The notes under the pieces: model-generated
Seen by the model: only the letters and a program-made list of their open reading frames with translations
Databases searched by the model: none
Told to the model about the DNA's origin: nothing
Part shown: piece by piece, positions 56,028-64,000 of the stretch
How positions within the stretch are numbered: the stretch's first letter is position 1
Layout of the letters: each line of letters starts with the position of its first letter
Assembly: GCF_001953635.1 (NCBI RefSeq)
Contig: NZ_MEJH01000004.1
Span: forward strand, 62,001-126,000
Direction of reading: 5' to 3'
DNA: 64,000 nt
DNA from: Alteromonas abrolhosensis
Lineage (GTDB): Bacteria; Pseudomonadota; Gammaproteobacteria; Enterobacterales; Alteromonadaceae
Translations under genes and position numbers: made by a program

Positions 56028-56577
56028 TTACACGACCTCTCTGTTCACTTTGCTTTTCTAACGCGTCTTTAAGCTGATTCCTCGCACGAAAAAGACGAGT
56101 CATCACCGTGTTCTTATTGAGCCCTAATTGGTTGGCTATCTCTTCACCACTAAACCCAAAAATGAGTTGGAGGATTAATGGTTCACGATATTCAACACTT
56201 AATCCCCCTAATAGCCGCCTAAGCTCTCTGTCTCGAAGATCGCCATCGGCCTGCTGAGTATCATCCTGAATATGAACGTCATCTATATCGACGGTATCAA
56301 ATTGCTTGCGTTCAAAACGACGGGCATTCTCACGGCGCAGTATGGTAATTAACCATGACTTTGCAGCTTTCTCATCGTTTAGCGCATCTAACGAGCGCCA
56401 GGCACGTAAAAAGGTTTCTTGTACGACATCTTCGGCAATGCTCTGGTCTTTAATCAACCAGTATGCATAACGATAAATGTCGGCATGAAATGCCTTTACC
56501 AGCGCTTCATATCTATGGTGTTTTGCTTTCATATCCGATAAGACCTGACTACTACCAGATTTATTTCGCCCAAACAT
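56020..56577 (-). CDS. ECF-family RNA polymerase sigma factor
   Basis: A 185-residue ECF sigma factor with region 2 (YRYAYWLIKDQSIAEDVVQE, TFLRAWRSLDALNDEKAAKS) and region 4 (LSVEYREPLILQLIFGFSGE, EIANQLGLNKNTVMTRLFRA). It is paired with the overlapping DUF3379 gene, which probably inhibits it. It is a different type from the FecI-like factor at 9200-9760. Targets are unknown. Part of the sequence between it and the DUF885 gene is a terminator. Confidence 0.93.
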   Translation of the reverse strand: MFGRNKSGSSQVLSDMKAKHHRYEALVKAFHADIYRYAYWLIKDQSIAEDVVQETFLRAWRSLDALNDEKAAKSWLITILRRENARRFERKQFDTVDIDDVHIQDDTQQADGDLRDRELRRLLGGLSVEYREPLILQLIFGFSGEEIANQLGLNKNTVMTRLFRARNQLKDALEKQSEQRGRVNG

Positions 56578-56618
56578 AAATTAATCCAAAAAATCTGAAC
56601 ATTTTCACTATGGCATAA

Positions 56619-56654
56619 AAAACGCGTCATTTCGTTAACCGAAAGACGCGTTTT
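56619..56654 (-). terminator. Long hairpin after the DUF885 gene
   Basis: The outer stem AAAACGCGTC/GACGCGTTTT and inner stem TTTCG/CGAAA are joined by a single A bulge, with a TTAAC loop. On the minus strand it lies about 40 bases after the DUF885 gene stop and ends in a T-rich tract. Confidence 0.75.
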
Positions 56655-56693
56655 AAATTTAGTGCAAGTAGGCGGAGCAATTAGCCGAAGCTT

Positions 56694-58547
56694 CTACGCA
56701 CCTTTCTGCGTGGCGACCCATGCATTAATATTTTCTTCTAGAATAGAAAGTGGAACAGGGCCGTACTTCAGTACTTCATCATGGAAGCCTTTCCAGTCAA
56801 ATTTGTCGCCAAGTTCCTTTTGCGCATGCTCTCTAAGTTCCATGATTTTTAGTTTACCAATCATATAGGCCGTGGCCTGACCTGGCATAGCAATGTAGCG
56901 CTCAATCGCTTTTTGCGCGTCGTATTCAGGGTTCGGCGTATTTTCAACAAGGTAATCTACCGCCTCTTCACGCGTCCATTTTTTAGCGTGGATACCTGTA
57001 TCAACCACAAGCCTACAAGCACGCCATAGTTCCATCGCTAAACGTCCGAAATCAGAATAAGGGTCTTTATAGAAACCCATATCTTTCGCGAGTTCTTCGG
57101 TATACAGACCCCAGCCTTCGGTGTAGGCGGTGAAGCTCAAGAACTTCTGGAATTGAGGCACACCTTCCAGCTCTTGTGCAATAGCGCGCTGCATGTGGTG
57201 ACCAGGGATGCCCTCGTGATACGCAAGCGCCTCTAACTGATAAGTTGGCATAGCTTTCATATCATAAAGGTTTGCGTAATAAATACCTGGTCGGCTCCCA
57301 TCTTGCGCTGGGCTTTGATAAAACGCTTTACCTGCCGATTGCTCGCGGAACGCTTCAACGCGTTTAACAATCATTGGCGCTTCAGGAAGAATGCCGAAGT
57401 ATTCAGGAATAGCTTCTCGCATGTCGTCTATGGCGGTTTTAGCCATATCAAGGTATTGCTGTCTACCTTCATCGGTTGAAGGCAGATAGAATTGATCATC
57501 TTCACGCATGAAAACGAAAAACTCTTGTAGCGTGCCTTCAAATTTTACTTGTTCCATAATCTCGCGCATCGCGTTGTGTATGCGCTCAACATTGTCCAAG
57601 CCAATTTGATGCACCTCTTCGGCGGTAAGGTCCGTTGTGGTAAACCAGTTAAGGCGATTCTGATACCACTTATCACCATTTGGTAAGCGCCACACACCGT
57701 CGCCTTCAGGCGTTACTTCTCTTTGATGGGCGAGCTCTTCGATAAACTTCTCGTAAGATGGCATGACCGAAGTTACTAGTGCAGCTTTCGCCTCACCTAA
57801 TAATGTGGTTTTTTCGGCCTCTGTTATATCAAGCTTGTTTACCTTGTTTTGAAAATCTTCCCAAATAGTAGAAGGTGTTTCGCTTGAATCAAACGGCGCG
57901 CCAGTTATTACATTTTTTGACGCATCAATCATTTGGTCATAAGCCCATGCTGGTGGGAATACGCCTGCTTTTTCACGTAACTTCATTTGTTCAATTACTT
58001 GGTCAAAGTAAGAACGAACGTTGTCTAATCTCCCAATATATGCCTGAGCGTCCTCTTTGCTTTTTACGCTGTGAATATTGATAAGGAAGCTAGGAACCTG
58101 AGTGTGCGCAGCACGGAATTGATGCACAATATAGCGATGGTGTCTAAACTCATCGTTAGCTAAATCGCGCTCAATACCAAGTTTATAAAGGCGCAAACTT
58201 AACTTTTCTTGATCACTCAACTTGCTGGTGTCGAAGGTATCAAGCTTTTCTAAACGATTTTTCGCGATAGCAATACGGGCATCAGCCTCTTCGTCACTGA
58301 TGTCATCCCACTTGTCGTAATCCCACTTTTTACCTAAGTAGCTTTGAAATAGTGGAGAGCGTTTAAGATCTTCTTCAAATGTGCGCTCAAAGAAAGCATT
58401 GAGGCGTTCAGATTCAGACTGCCCAGCGGGCTGCTCTGCTTTGATCGGCTCTGGCGCTGTTTTAGCGGTTTCGCTCGCTGGAGAGCAAGCGGTTAACGTA
58501 GTAACGGCTAACGCGATTGGCGTTAGCTTTAATAGTGTTTTCTTCAT
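56694..58547 (-). CDS. DUF885-family lipoprotein, predicted zinc peptidase-like
   Basis: A 617-residue lipoprotein (lipobox LTAC, C21) of the DUF885 family. The HEGIPGHHMQ motif (about residue 460) looks like a zinc-binding HExxxH site, with the downstream TEGWGLYTEELAKDMGFY typical of the family. Members are periplasmic or surface proteins annotated as uncharacterised or M32-like metallopeptidases; the substrate is unknown. It is separate from the sigma/DUF3379 pair downstream, with a terminator between. Confidence 0.88.
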   Translation of the reverse strand: MKKTLLKLTPIALAVTTLTACSPASETAKTAPEPIKAEQPAGQSESERLNAFFERTFEEDLKRSPLFQSYLGKKWDYDKWDDISDEEADARIAIAKNRLEKLDTFDTSKLSDQEKLSLRLYKLGIERDLANDEFRHHRYIVHQFRAAHTQVPSFLINIHSVKSKEDAQAYIGRLDNVRSYFDQVIEQMKLREKAGVFPPAWAYDQMIDASKNVITGAPFDSSETPSTIWEDFQNKVNKLDITEAEKTTLLGEAKAALVTSVMPSYEKFIEELAHQREVTPEGDGVWRLPNGDKWYQNRLNWFTTTDLTAEEVHQIGLDNVERIHNAMREIMEQVKFEGTLQEFFVFMREDDQFYLPSTDEGRQQYLDMAKTAIDDMREAIPEYFGILPEAPMIVKRVEAFREQSAGKAFYQSPAQDGSRPGIYYANLYDMKAMPTYQLEALAYHEGIPGHHMQRAIAQELEGVPQFQKFLSFTAYTEGWGLYTEELAKDMGFYKDPYSDFGRLAMELWRACRLVVDTGIHAKKWTREEAVDYLVENTPNPEYDAQKAIERYIAMPGQATAYMIGKLKIMELREHAQKELGDKFDWKGFHDEVLKYGPVPLSILEENINAWVATQKGA

Positions 58548-58752
58548 TTTATTCCCCGTCGCGTTTAATTGATTATTTTTATAAGCTAAAGCTTCTAAGG
58601 TTAATAAGCCTTAAAGAGGACAATAAGGCTCGAAGGCTCGACTGTTTCTCGAACGCAAACATTTTTGTTAAGAAGCCCTCGCCACTGTGATTTAGCTAGT
58701 TGCAAGGGCTTTCATTACGCAAATTCTAGTGTATTAGCAAATGAAATGCGTT

Positions 58753-60573
58753 TTATGAAGCAGGATATAAGTTAGATAGCGTGTGAGCGTTCTTTGTGTT
58801 TTTCTGCTTCCATTCGCTACGAGCTATCTTAATTTCATGCGAGAGTTGCTCTAAAGTCTTCGTAACTTGTTTAGATTGTGCGCTCACATCAACCTTATTG
58901 GCAGAGAAACGAAGTGCGTAAAGTTCATTTACTCTATCGGTGATACCTTTAAATTGTGAAAGTTGCGCATTACCTAAGGTAAGCGCCTTTATCCATTTGT
59001 TAAGGGCAGGTGTTAGTTCACGTGTATTCTTTGCTTTAATCACAGACATAAGGCTCTGAAAATGTGCTTTTTCATCCCACTGAGCACTAGAGTGGATGCG
59101 CTGTGCAGAACTGGTTTTGTGAGTTATTCCAAGTCCGGTAGACTGAGCCTGCTTAAGCTTTCTGTACGTAAACAGCCATCCTGTAAGCGCAATAACAAAC
59201 AGCGCAAGTAGTACACCAATTACCATCCAATTAAGCTGGTTATTTTTGTCAGTATTGACTTCACCTGAAGCAGAGCCTAATGGTTTGCCCTCATCGTTAG
59301 TACTAACACTAGGCTTTGTTGCAGTGGAAGGTATATCGTTTTGAATAGCGTCAGTACCTGTACTACTGGATAATGGAGTATTTGGGATATTAGAAGTATT
59401 AGCATTATTTGCGCTAGACGCTGGCGCTACCGTAATTGAACGAGCGGGAATAGTGGCATACTCAGTTTGCTGAGTAAGCGTATTAAACCAAGGGATAGTA
59501 ATTTCAGGTAATACAAAGTTACCCGGCTGCGTAGGTATAATCGCCAGCGACGTTTGGCGCTGTGAAATTAAGCTTTGATCTTTTTCAACTGTCGTTGTGT
59601 TTGATTGATCCGGGTACAGCTTAAAGTTTGGCGGATAAAACTCAGGAATATCAGGAAGCTGCTCTTCTACTACACCCAATGCGGTTAGCGTAATAATACG
59701 CGTCACTGGCTCACCTGCTACAAAGCTATCACCTTGCGGCCATTCTTCATCTACTCGCACCATTTCAGAAGGTAACCAAGGGTAGTCTATACCCTGAGGA
59801 ATGGGCTTAATGTTCACCGTAATGTCGGGCCCAACCCGATTGATTTGCTGGGTACGGTTGAAGAAGCCAAAACGTTGGTTGGTATTGGCAGCCATAACTT
59901 CGCCAGTGAAAATAGGGCCTCTTAGCGTGAATTCACCGGATGCTTGAGGCACAACAGCAAATTGACGCTCTATAATCTGATACCTTCTCCCGTTTACGAT
60001 ATCTGTATACTGTTTATCTTCTCCCAGCTGGGTGATTTCCGCATTTTGCATTTCTGGCGCTTGTAGGCTGCCGCGCTCAATATTGCTAGAAAGAAACAGC
60101 TTAACCGTGTAAAGCAGCTGCTGATTTAAATAGGCCTCTTTCACGTCGATGTCAGTGGTAACAAAATAGTCTCGGGCGACATTACTTTGTTCTTGTACTG
60201 GTATTACTTTGACTTGAATAGGCTTGGTTGATTTACCTTCAATGGTTAATGAAGGAATGGTGAACGTGCCTTCCTTACGAGGAAATAACGTAGTGGTCCA
60301 AACGGTGGTACGCTTGGTGTCAAAATTGACGATTGAGGTTTGGCTACTTACTGATGTTCTTCCGACCACAAAGTCTTTAAGCAGGGGAGAGCTGTCGAAT
60401 GCATCTCTGTCCGCGCTGCCGTCTGCGGTAACCGTTAAGCGAATGGCTTCATCCAACATGACAGGGTTTCTATCAATGGTGGCTTCCAGCGAATTTACAT
60501 CGGCATAAGCCGCCGTACTTAAGAGTAGGGTTAATAAAAAAACTATACGTGTAGACTGTAATAAGGCTCTCAT
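58753..60573 (-). CDS. batD: BatD-like membrane protein
   Basis: A 606-residue protein of the BatD/oxygen-tolerance type. It has a signal peptide ending TAAYA-D (about residue 24), periplasmic beta-sandwich domains (LEATIDRNPVMLDEAIRLTV, FTIPSLTIEGKSTKPIQVKV), a Ser/Thr/Asn-rich linker, a membrane helix about 448-468 (MVIGVLLALFVIALTGWLF) and a cytoplasmic helical tail. The Bat proteins were first described as aiding aerotolerance in Bacteroides; mechanism unknown. Its start directly abuts the stop of the VWA/TPR gene. Confidence 0.88.
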   Translation of the reverse strand: MRALLQSTRIVFLLTLLLSTAAYADVNSLEATIDRNPVMLDEAIRLTVTADGSADRDAFDSSPLLKDFVVGRTSVSSQTSIVNFDTKRTTVWTTTLFPRKEGTFTIPSLTIEGKSTKPIQVKVIPVQEQSNVARDYFVTTDIDVKEAYLNQQLLYTVKLFLSSNIERGSLQAPEMQNAEITQLGEDKQYTDIVNGRRYQIIERQFAVVPQASGEFTLRGPIFTGEVMAANTNQRFGFFNRTQQINRVGPDITVNIKPIPQGIDYPWLPSEMVRVDEEWPQGDSFVAGEPVTRIITLTALGVVEEQLPDIPEFYPPNFKLYPDQSNTTTVEKDQSLISQRQTSLAIIPTQPGNFVLPEITIPWFNTLTQQTEYATIPARSITVAPASSANNANTSNIPNTPLSSSTGTDAIQNDIPSTATKPSVSTNDEGKPLGSASGEVNTDKNNQLNWMVIGVLLALFVIALTGWLFTYRKLKQAQSTGLGITHKTSSAQRIHSSAQWDEKAHFQSLMSVIKAKNTRELTPALNKWIKALTLGNAQLSQFKGITDRVNELYALRFSANKVDVSAQSKQVTKTLEQLSHEIKIARSEWKQKNTKNAHTLSNLYPAS

Positions 60574-62616
60574 CTACCAATCACTCCGGTTTGAAGGCAT
60601 ACGTTGACGCTGACGTTTTTGTGCTTCTAATTGCATTTTTCGTTTTAGTAGGAATGCAGGGTCGTCTGGCACGCGGCGCATTAAACTCTCCATTCGCTGC
60701 AGCTCTTCTTTTTCTGCGTCGGTAAGCTCGGTTTCTTGACCTTGCATTGCCTGTGCTTCCTGCTCTGCTTGTTGTTCGTCTTTTTGTGCTTGCGCGCCGT
60801 CTTGCTGCGCACCATCACCTTGGTCAGACTGCTCTTGTTCTGCATTTTGCTGCTGAGAGTCTGATGACTCGTTCTGACTGTTTATCTCGGAATCATCAGG
60901 CTGTTGTGAGTTATCTCCGCCACTTTGCTGTTCATCGTTAGCTTGGCTTTGGTCAGACTGTTGACCCTCATTATCGTCTTGCTGACCATTCTGCTCATTT
61001 GAACCTTCCTGATTGTTCTTGTCGCTTGATTGCTGGTTGTTATGAGAGTTATCAGAGCTATCTTGGCCATTATCCTGCGAGTCACTCTGTTCGCCATCAT
61101 CGCCATTTTCGTTCTGGTTTTGATCCTGTTGCTGCTGTTTCAGCAAATCCTCGACAATCTTTTTGTTGGTTCTTGCATCGTCAAAATCGGGGGCTTCGCT
61201 TAACGCCTGATCATATTTATTAATAGCGTCTTCAAGCTTACCGAGTTTTGCCAGTGCATTGCCTTGATTGTAAAGGCTCTCGGGACCAGGAATGCTTTTG
61301 AAGGCATTTAATGCACCTTCGTAGTCACCTGATTTATAAAGTGATGATGCTTTCCACGCTTCATCATTAAACTTGTTAACGGCGTCTTTGTACTTGCCTC
61401 TTTGGTAGCTGTTTAATGCTTCTTGGTTGTCATTCATAAATGGCGTTTGCCACCATGAAAGTGAATCGGGTTTATTTGCCATCTCCTTTGCGCTTTCCGG
61501 TGCGTCTATGTCTTGTGACGTTCCAGCAATTTCTGAGGGTTGGGCACGTTGCAAAGCATGGGCGTTTTTAATCATAGAGGGGCTAAGTAAACCCACTAAC
61601 ACGATGAAAACTACCCCGCGTTTGAATGCAAAGGCGGCAAACGGAAGAAGTATAAGCAGCAAGTAAGGGCCAACTTCTTTCCACTGGTCTCCTTGTAAAT
61701 TACTCTCTTCTTCGTTCTCTTCGCTGTCGCTTTTATCTAGTAGAGATACCGAGGCGAGGGCATCAATGTCGGCGTCGTTTGATGTAAAGGATTCAAAGCG
61801 TCCGCCGCTGGTTTTAACCACGCCTTTCACTGCGCCTTCATTTAACTTGGGTATAACGATGCTGCCAGTGAAGTCCTTTAGAAGCTCGCCGCTTTGCTGG
61901 CGAATAGGCGCGCCTTCAGATGTTCCAACGGTAAGTGCATTTACTGTAAAAGGAATAGAGGCCACATACTCTTGAAGCTCTTGTTGTTGTTCTAACTCTA
62001 TACCATCAGTAATCCAGTAGATCATGCCTGAGTTATATCCGGCATTCGTGAGAAGCTCTGACGCACTCTCTATGCCTAGGAGTGGGTCGCTGCCCGGCAC
62101 GGGCATAATTTCCGGTGAAAGACTTGGGATAAGGGTTGTGATATTTCCTGCGTCTTCGGTTAAGGGGCTAATGACAAACGCATCGCCAGCGTAAGCAACC
62201 AAGCCCATTTCTCCTTCACCAATAGCGTTGACTAGGTCTATCGCTTTATATTTAGCGCGAGTTAGCCTGTCTGGCGTCATATCGGTAGCGCGCATTGAAA
62301 GCGACATATCTATGACTATAACGTGTCCCATTTTCAACTGGTAAACCGGCTGCGGCAGGCGCTCCCACGTTGGACCAGCGAGTGCTATCACACTTATAAT
62401 CCACACAAAAGCAAGCATCCACATTGGAGGTTTTGCGCCCATTTCGGTTTTTCCAATCACCATATATTGATATAGATGAGAAGGGATCACAGATTGCCAG
62501 CCAGATTGCTTAGCCGTGGTTTTTCTAATTAAAAACACAAGCAGCATCAGGGGAACGAGCGCGATAAACCATTCGGGGCGTAAAAAATGAAATTGGTTTA
62601 AGAAGTCAAATTCCAT
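60574..62616 (-). CDS. batB: BatB-like protein: VWA domain fused to TPRs and a Gln/Asn/Asp-rich tail
   Basis: A 680-residue protein. Two N-terminal membrane helices (about 15-30 and 64-81) are followed by a von Willebrand A domain with MIDAS DMSLSM (D103, S105, S107). A membrane hairpin is at about 310-345, then TPR repeats (about 405-500: KYKDAVNKFNDEAWK, DYEGALNAFKSIPGPES, KLEDAINKYDQALSEAPDF). A low-complexity stretch of Gln, Asn, Asp, Ser and Glu (about 500-650) and a basic C-terminus complete it. It corresponds to BatB plus BatC fused. The start overlaps the batA stop (TAATG). Confidence 0.9.
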   Translation of the reverse strand: MEFDFLNQFHFLRPEWFIALVPLMLLVFLIRKTTAKQSGWQSVIPSHLYQYMVIGKTEMGAKPPMWMLAFVWIISVIALAGPTWERLPQPVYQLKMGHVIVIDMSLSMRATDMTPDRLTRAKYKAIDLVNAIGEGEMGLVAYAGDAFVISPLTEDAGNITTLIPSLSPEIMPVPGSDPLLGIESASELLTNAGYNSGMIYWITDGIELEQQQELQEYVASIPFTVNALTVGTSEGAPIRQQSGELLKDFTGSIVIPKLNEGAVKGVVKTSGGRFESFTSNDADIDALASVSLLDKSDSEENEEESNLQGDQWKEVGPYLLLILLPFAAFAFKRGVVFIVLVGLLSPSMIKNAHALQRAQPSEIAGTSQDIDAPESAKEMANKPDSLSWWQTPFMNDNQEALNSYQRGKYKDAVNKFNDEAWKASSLYKSGDYEGALNAFKSIPGPESLYNQGNALAKLGKLEDAINKYDQALSEAPDFDDARTNKKIVEDLLKQQQQDQNQNENGDDGEQSDSQDNGQDSSDNSHNNQQSSDKNNQEGSNEQNGQQDDNEGQQSDQSQANDEQQSGGDNSQQPDDSEINSQNESSDSQQQNAEQEQSDQGDGAQQDGAQAQKDEQQAEQEAQAMQGQETELTDAEKEELQRMESLMRRVPDDPAFLLKRKMQLEAQKRQRQRMPSNRSDW

Positions 62617-63692
62617 TACTTCGTCTCCCTGTTTGTTTGAGCTGCTTGTATAGAATCAGCTGAGTTCGGGTGTTGCTGGGACGAGTTAATTCGTCTTTGT
62701 GCGAACCAACGAAATGTTGATAAAAGAACCGTCAAGAATGCCCATAGTGCTGACAGTAATATTGCCGCACCAAGGGGATAGTAAAACAGTGCGCTCAATG
62801 GACGCATCTTACGCGTTTCACCTTCAATAGGCTCAAGCGCATCAAGTTGTTGATAAATAGCTTGAAGTTCCTGGGCGTTTCGAGCCCTAAAATATTGGCC
62901 GCCAGTGCTAGTCGCAATGTCAGTTAACATGCCTTCATCAAGTTCTTGCGATGGGTTTATTTGTCGGCTACCGAAAAAGCTTTGGATCAGCATCTTATCT
63001 GCGCCCACACCAATAGTGTATACCTTCACACCCTCACTAATTGCCAACTCTTTCGCCTGTTCAGGGGTAATATTTCCTGCAGTATTTTGCCCATCGGTAA
63101 GAAGAATTAATACGTTATTAGACTCTTCCCGTTCGTCAAAGCGCTTCACCGCTAAACCTATCGCATCGCCTATGGCCGTTTGTTCGCCAACCAACCCAAT
63201 GACAGCTTCACTCAGAAGTGTAGAAACCGTATCTCTGTCATAGGTAAGCGGCGCTTGAACGTAAGCAGTATCGGCAAATAAGATAAGGCCAATTCTGTCG
63301 CCTACACGACGCTGAATAAAGTCATAAACCACCGACTTAGTCATGGTTAAACGGTTAACTTGTCGGCCATTTATCTGCATATCATCTATCTTCATACTGC
63401 CCGATAAGTCTACCGCTAACATCATTTCTCGACCTTCGTTTGGTATGCTAACAGGCTCTCCTAACCATTGAGGCCGTGCGGCAGCCGTTACGAGCAGCAG
63501 CCATATCAAGCTACTTACCACTAGCGGAATTTTGGTTTGCTTCAATTGGGTTTGCTCTGACACATCACCAGGTCGCAAACTAGGAACCCGCAAAGCAGCC
63601 ATGGGCGTGTCTTGTGCTTTTTTAGAAAGCAAGCGTACGATAATAGGTAAGGGGAGTACGAAAAAGACCCACCACCAAGCAAAATTAAGCAT
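62616..63692 (-). CDS. batA: BatA-like VWA-domain protein
   Basis: A 358-residue membrane protein with two N-terminal helices (about 5-22 and 56-72), a VWA domain with MIDAS DLSGSM (D95, S97, S99), later TDGQNTAGN, and a C-terminal helix (about 316-340). The longest frame begins at 63731, but the ATG at 63692 has GGAG eight bases ahead and starts the usual MLNFAWWWVF. It overlaps the end of the preceding DUF4381 gene by 8 bases and the next gene by one base. Confidence 0.92.
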   Translation of the reverse strand: MLNFAWWWVFFVLPLPIIVRLLSKKAQDTPMAALRVPSLRPGDVSEQTQLKQTKIPLVVSSLIWLLLVTAAARPQWLGEPVSIPNEGREMMLAVDLSGSMKIDDMQINGRQVNRLTMTKSVVYDFIQRRVGDRIGLILFADTAYVQAPLTYDRDTVSTLLSEAVIGLVGEQTAIGDAIGLAVKRFDEREESNNVLILLTDGQNTAGNITPEQAKELAISEGVKVYTIGVGADKMLIQSFFGSRQINPSQELDEGMLTDIATSTGGQYFRARNAQELQAIYQQLDALEPIEGETRKMRPLSALFYYPLGAAILLSALWAFLTVLLSTFRWFAQRRINSSQQHPNSADSIQAAQTNRETK

Positions 63693-64000
63693 GATGCGGC
63701 TCCTTGGTTTGCTTATCATGAGCGCTACCATCGTTTAGACCGCCATCATTCACACCGCCGTAAGCCCCCTTGTTTTTTGGCAGTTTGGCTTTTGAAAGCC
63801 AGTTTTTTACTGCCCCTTTGCAGGTTTCAAAATCACTAGGGTTGGGGGTGGCTTGATAAACATTACTTACTAACAAACCTAAATCACTTTCAAGTTTACT
63901 ATCACTACTTTTCAATGCAGAGGTTAAGAACGCTTGCCACTGTTTACCGTATAACCCGGCTACTTGCTGAGTTGGGTAATAGCTCATAGCCGTGCGTTTT
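63685..64000 (-). CDS. DUF4381-family protein, partial (5' end beyond window)
   Basis: The C-terminal 105 residues of a protein whose frame is open to the window edge; the ATG at 63987 is internal to the conserved KRTAMSYYPTQQVAGLYG motif and is not a start. The segment GKQWQAFLTSALKS and the length left suggest DUF4381, a small protein with one membrane helix that precedes batA in gammaproteobacterial Bat operons. The last residues overlap the batA start. Function unknown. Confidence 0.85.
   Translation of the reverse strand, partial: KRTAMSYYPTQQVAGLYGKQWQAFLTSALKSSDSKLESDLGLLVSNVYQATPNPSDFETCKGAVKNWLSKAKLPKNKGAYGGVNDGGLNDGSAHDKQTKEPHHA

Noticed and set aside
63685..63987. ATG at 63987 as the start of a 100-residue protein
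   Set aside because: The frame is open to the window edge and the ATG falls inside a conserved family motif, so the gene is partial rather than short.
1..64000. CRISPR arrays, insertion sequences, prophage or integron
   Set aside because: No regularly spaced repeats, transposase, integrase or phage structural genes were recognised on either strand.

Overview
The window looks like chromosomal DNA of a marine gammaproteobacterium of the Alteromonadales, most likely Alteromonas. This is inferred from gene content and protein similarity recalled from memory: the sodium-type flagellar protein MotY, two large TonB-dependent receptors, an Ala/Lys repeat-rich RsxC, the rsxABCDGE-nth order, and an orphan periplasmic binding protein. 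No insertion sequence, prophage, integron or CRISPR array was seen. Most of the window is ordinary core genome. The more unusual parts are the receptor/sigma/FecR locus (6.4-14 kb) and the nearly 1 kb gene-free stretch at 31.6-32.6 kb.

Layout. 1-4.6 kb: minus-strand prkA(yeaG)-yeaH-spoVR(ycgB) stress module, cut at the left edge. 4.8-6.1 kb: divergent sodB and grxD. 6.4-14 kb: TonB receptor, ECF sigma factor, FecR-type anti-sigma factor and a second paralogous TonB receptor with an N-terminal signalling domain. 14.2-16.1 kb: bfd with a Fur-box-like site, a 2-Cys peroxiredoxin and rnt. 16.3-24.3 kb: single genes (motY, glpQ, gloA, an SDR, a cold-shock protein followed by a 59-codon ORF, an M28 peptidase, a lipoprotein). 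23.6-31.2 kb: the rsxABCDGE electron-transport operon followed by nth. 31.4-31.6 kb: two identical tRNA-Asn genes. 31.6-32.6 kb: gene-free DNA with an inverted pair of DnaA-box-like sites and a GATC cluster.

32.6-45.5 kb: a MATE exporter, uvrB, a LysR regulator, divergent queC/queE, a periplasmic binding-like protein, asnB, a lipoprotein M28 peptidase, a DUF3025 protein and a Yip1-family membrane protein. 45.8-51.3 kb: a tight sulfate-activation operon cysD-cysC-cysQ-cysN ending with an SLC13/TrkA-C transporter. 51.5-55.1 kb: putP and a membrane diguanylate cyclase. 55.3-58.5 kb: an ECF sigma factor overlapping a DUF3379 anti-sigma-like protein, and a DUF885 lipoprotein. 58.7-64 kb: part of a Bat (aerotolerance-type) operon of DUF4381, BatA, BatB with TPRs, and BatD, cut at the right edge.

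How the genes work together. Several units handle redox and iron: SodB, Grx4, Bfd, peroxiredoxin, Rsx (which keeps SoxR reduced in E. coli) and possibly the regulated TonB locus. The cys operon takes sulfate through APS to PAPS and recycles PAP. QueC and QueE work in the pathway to 7-cyano-7-deazaguanine for tRNA queuosine. Many genes end in clear intrinsic-terminator hairpins, several shared by converging genes. Starts were moved from the longest ORF to internal ATGs where a Shine-Dalgarno sequence and family alignment agree. The second TonB receptor has no in-frame ATG. Its best start candidate lies one frame off, just before a run of nine A, and this is the most interesting anomaly seen here.
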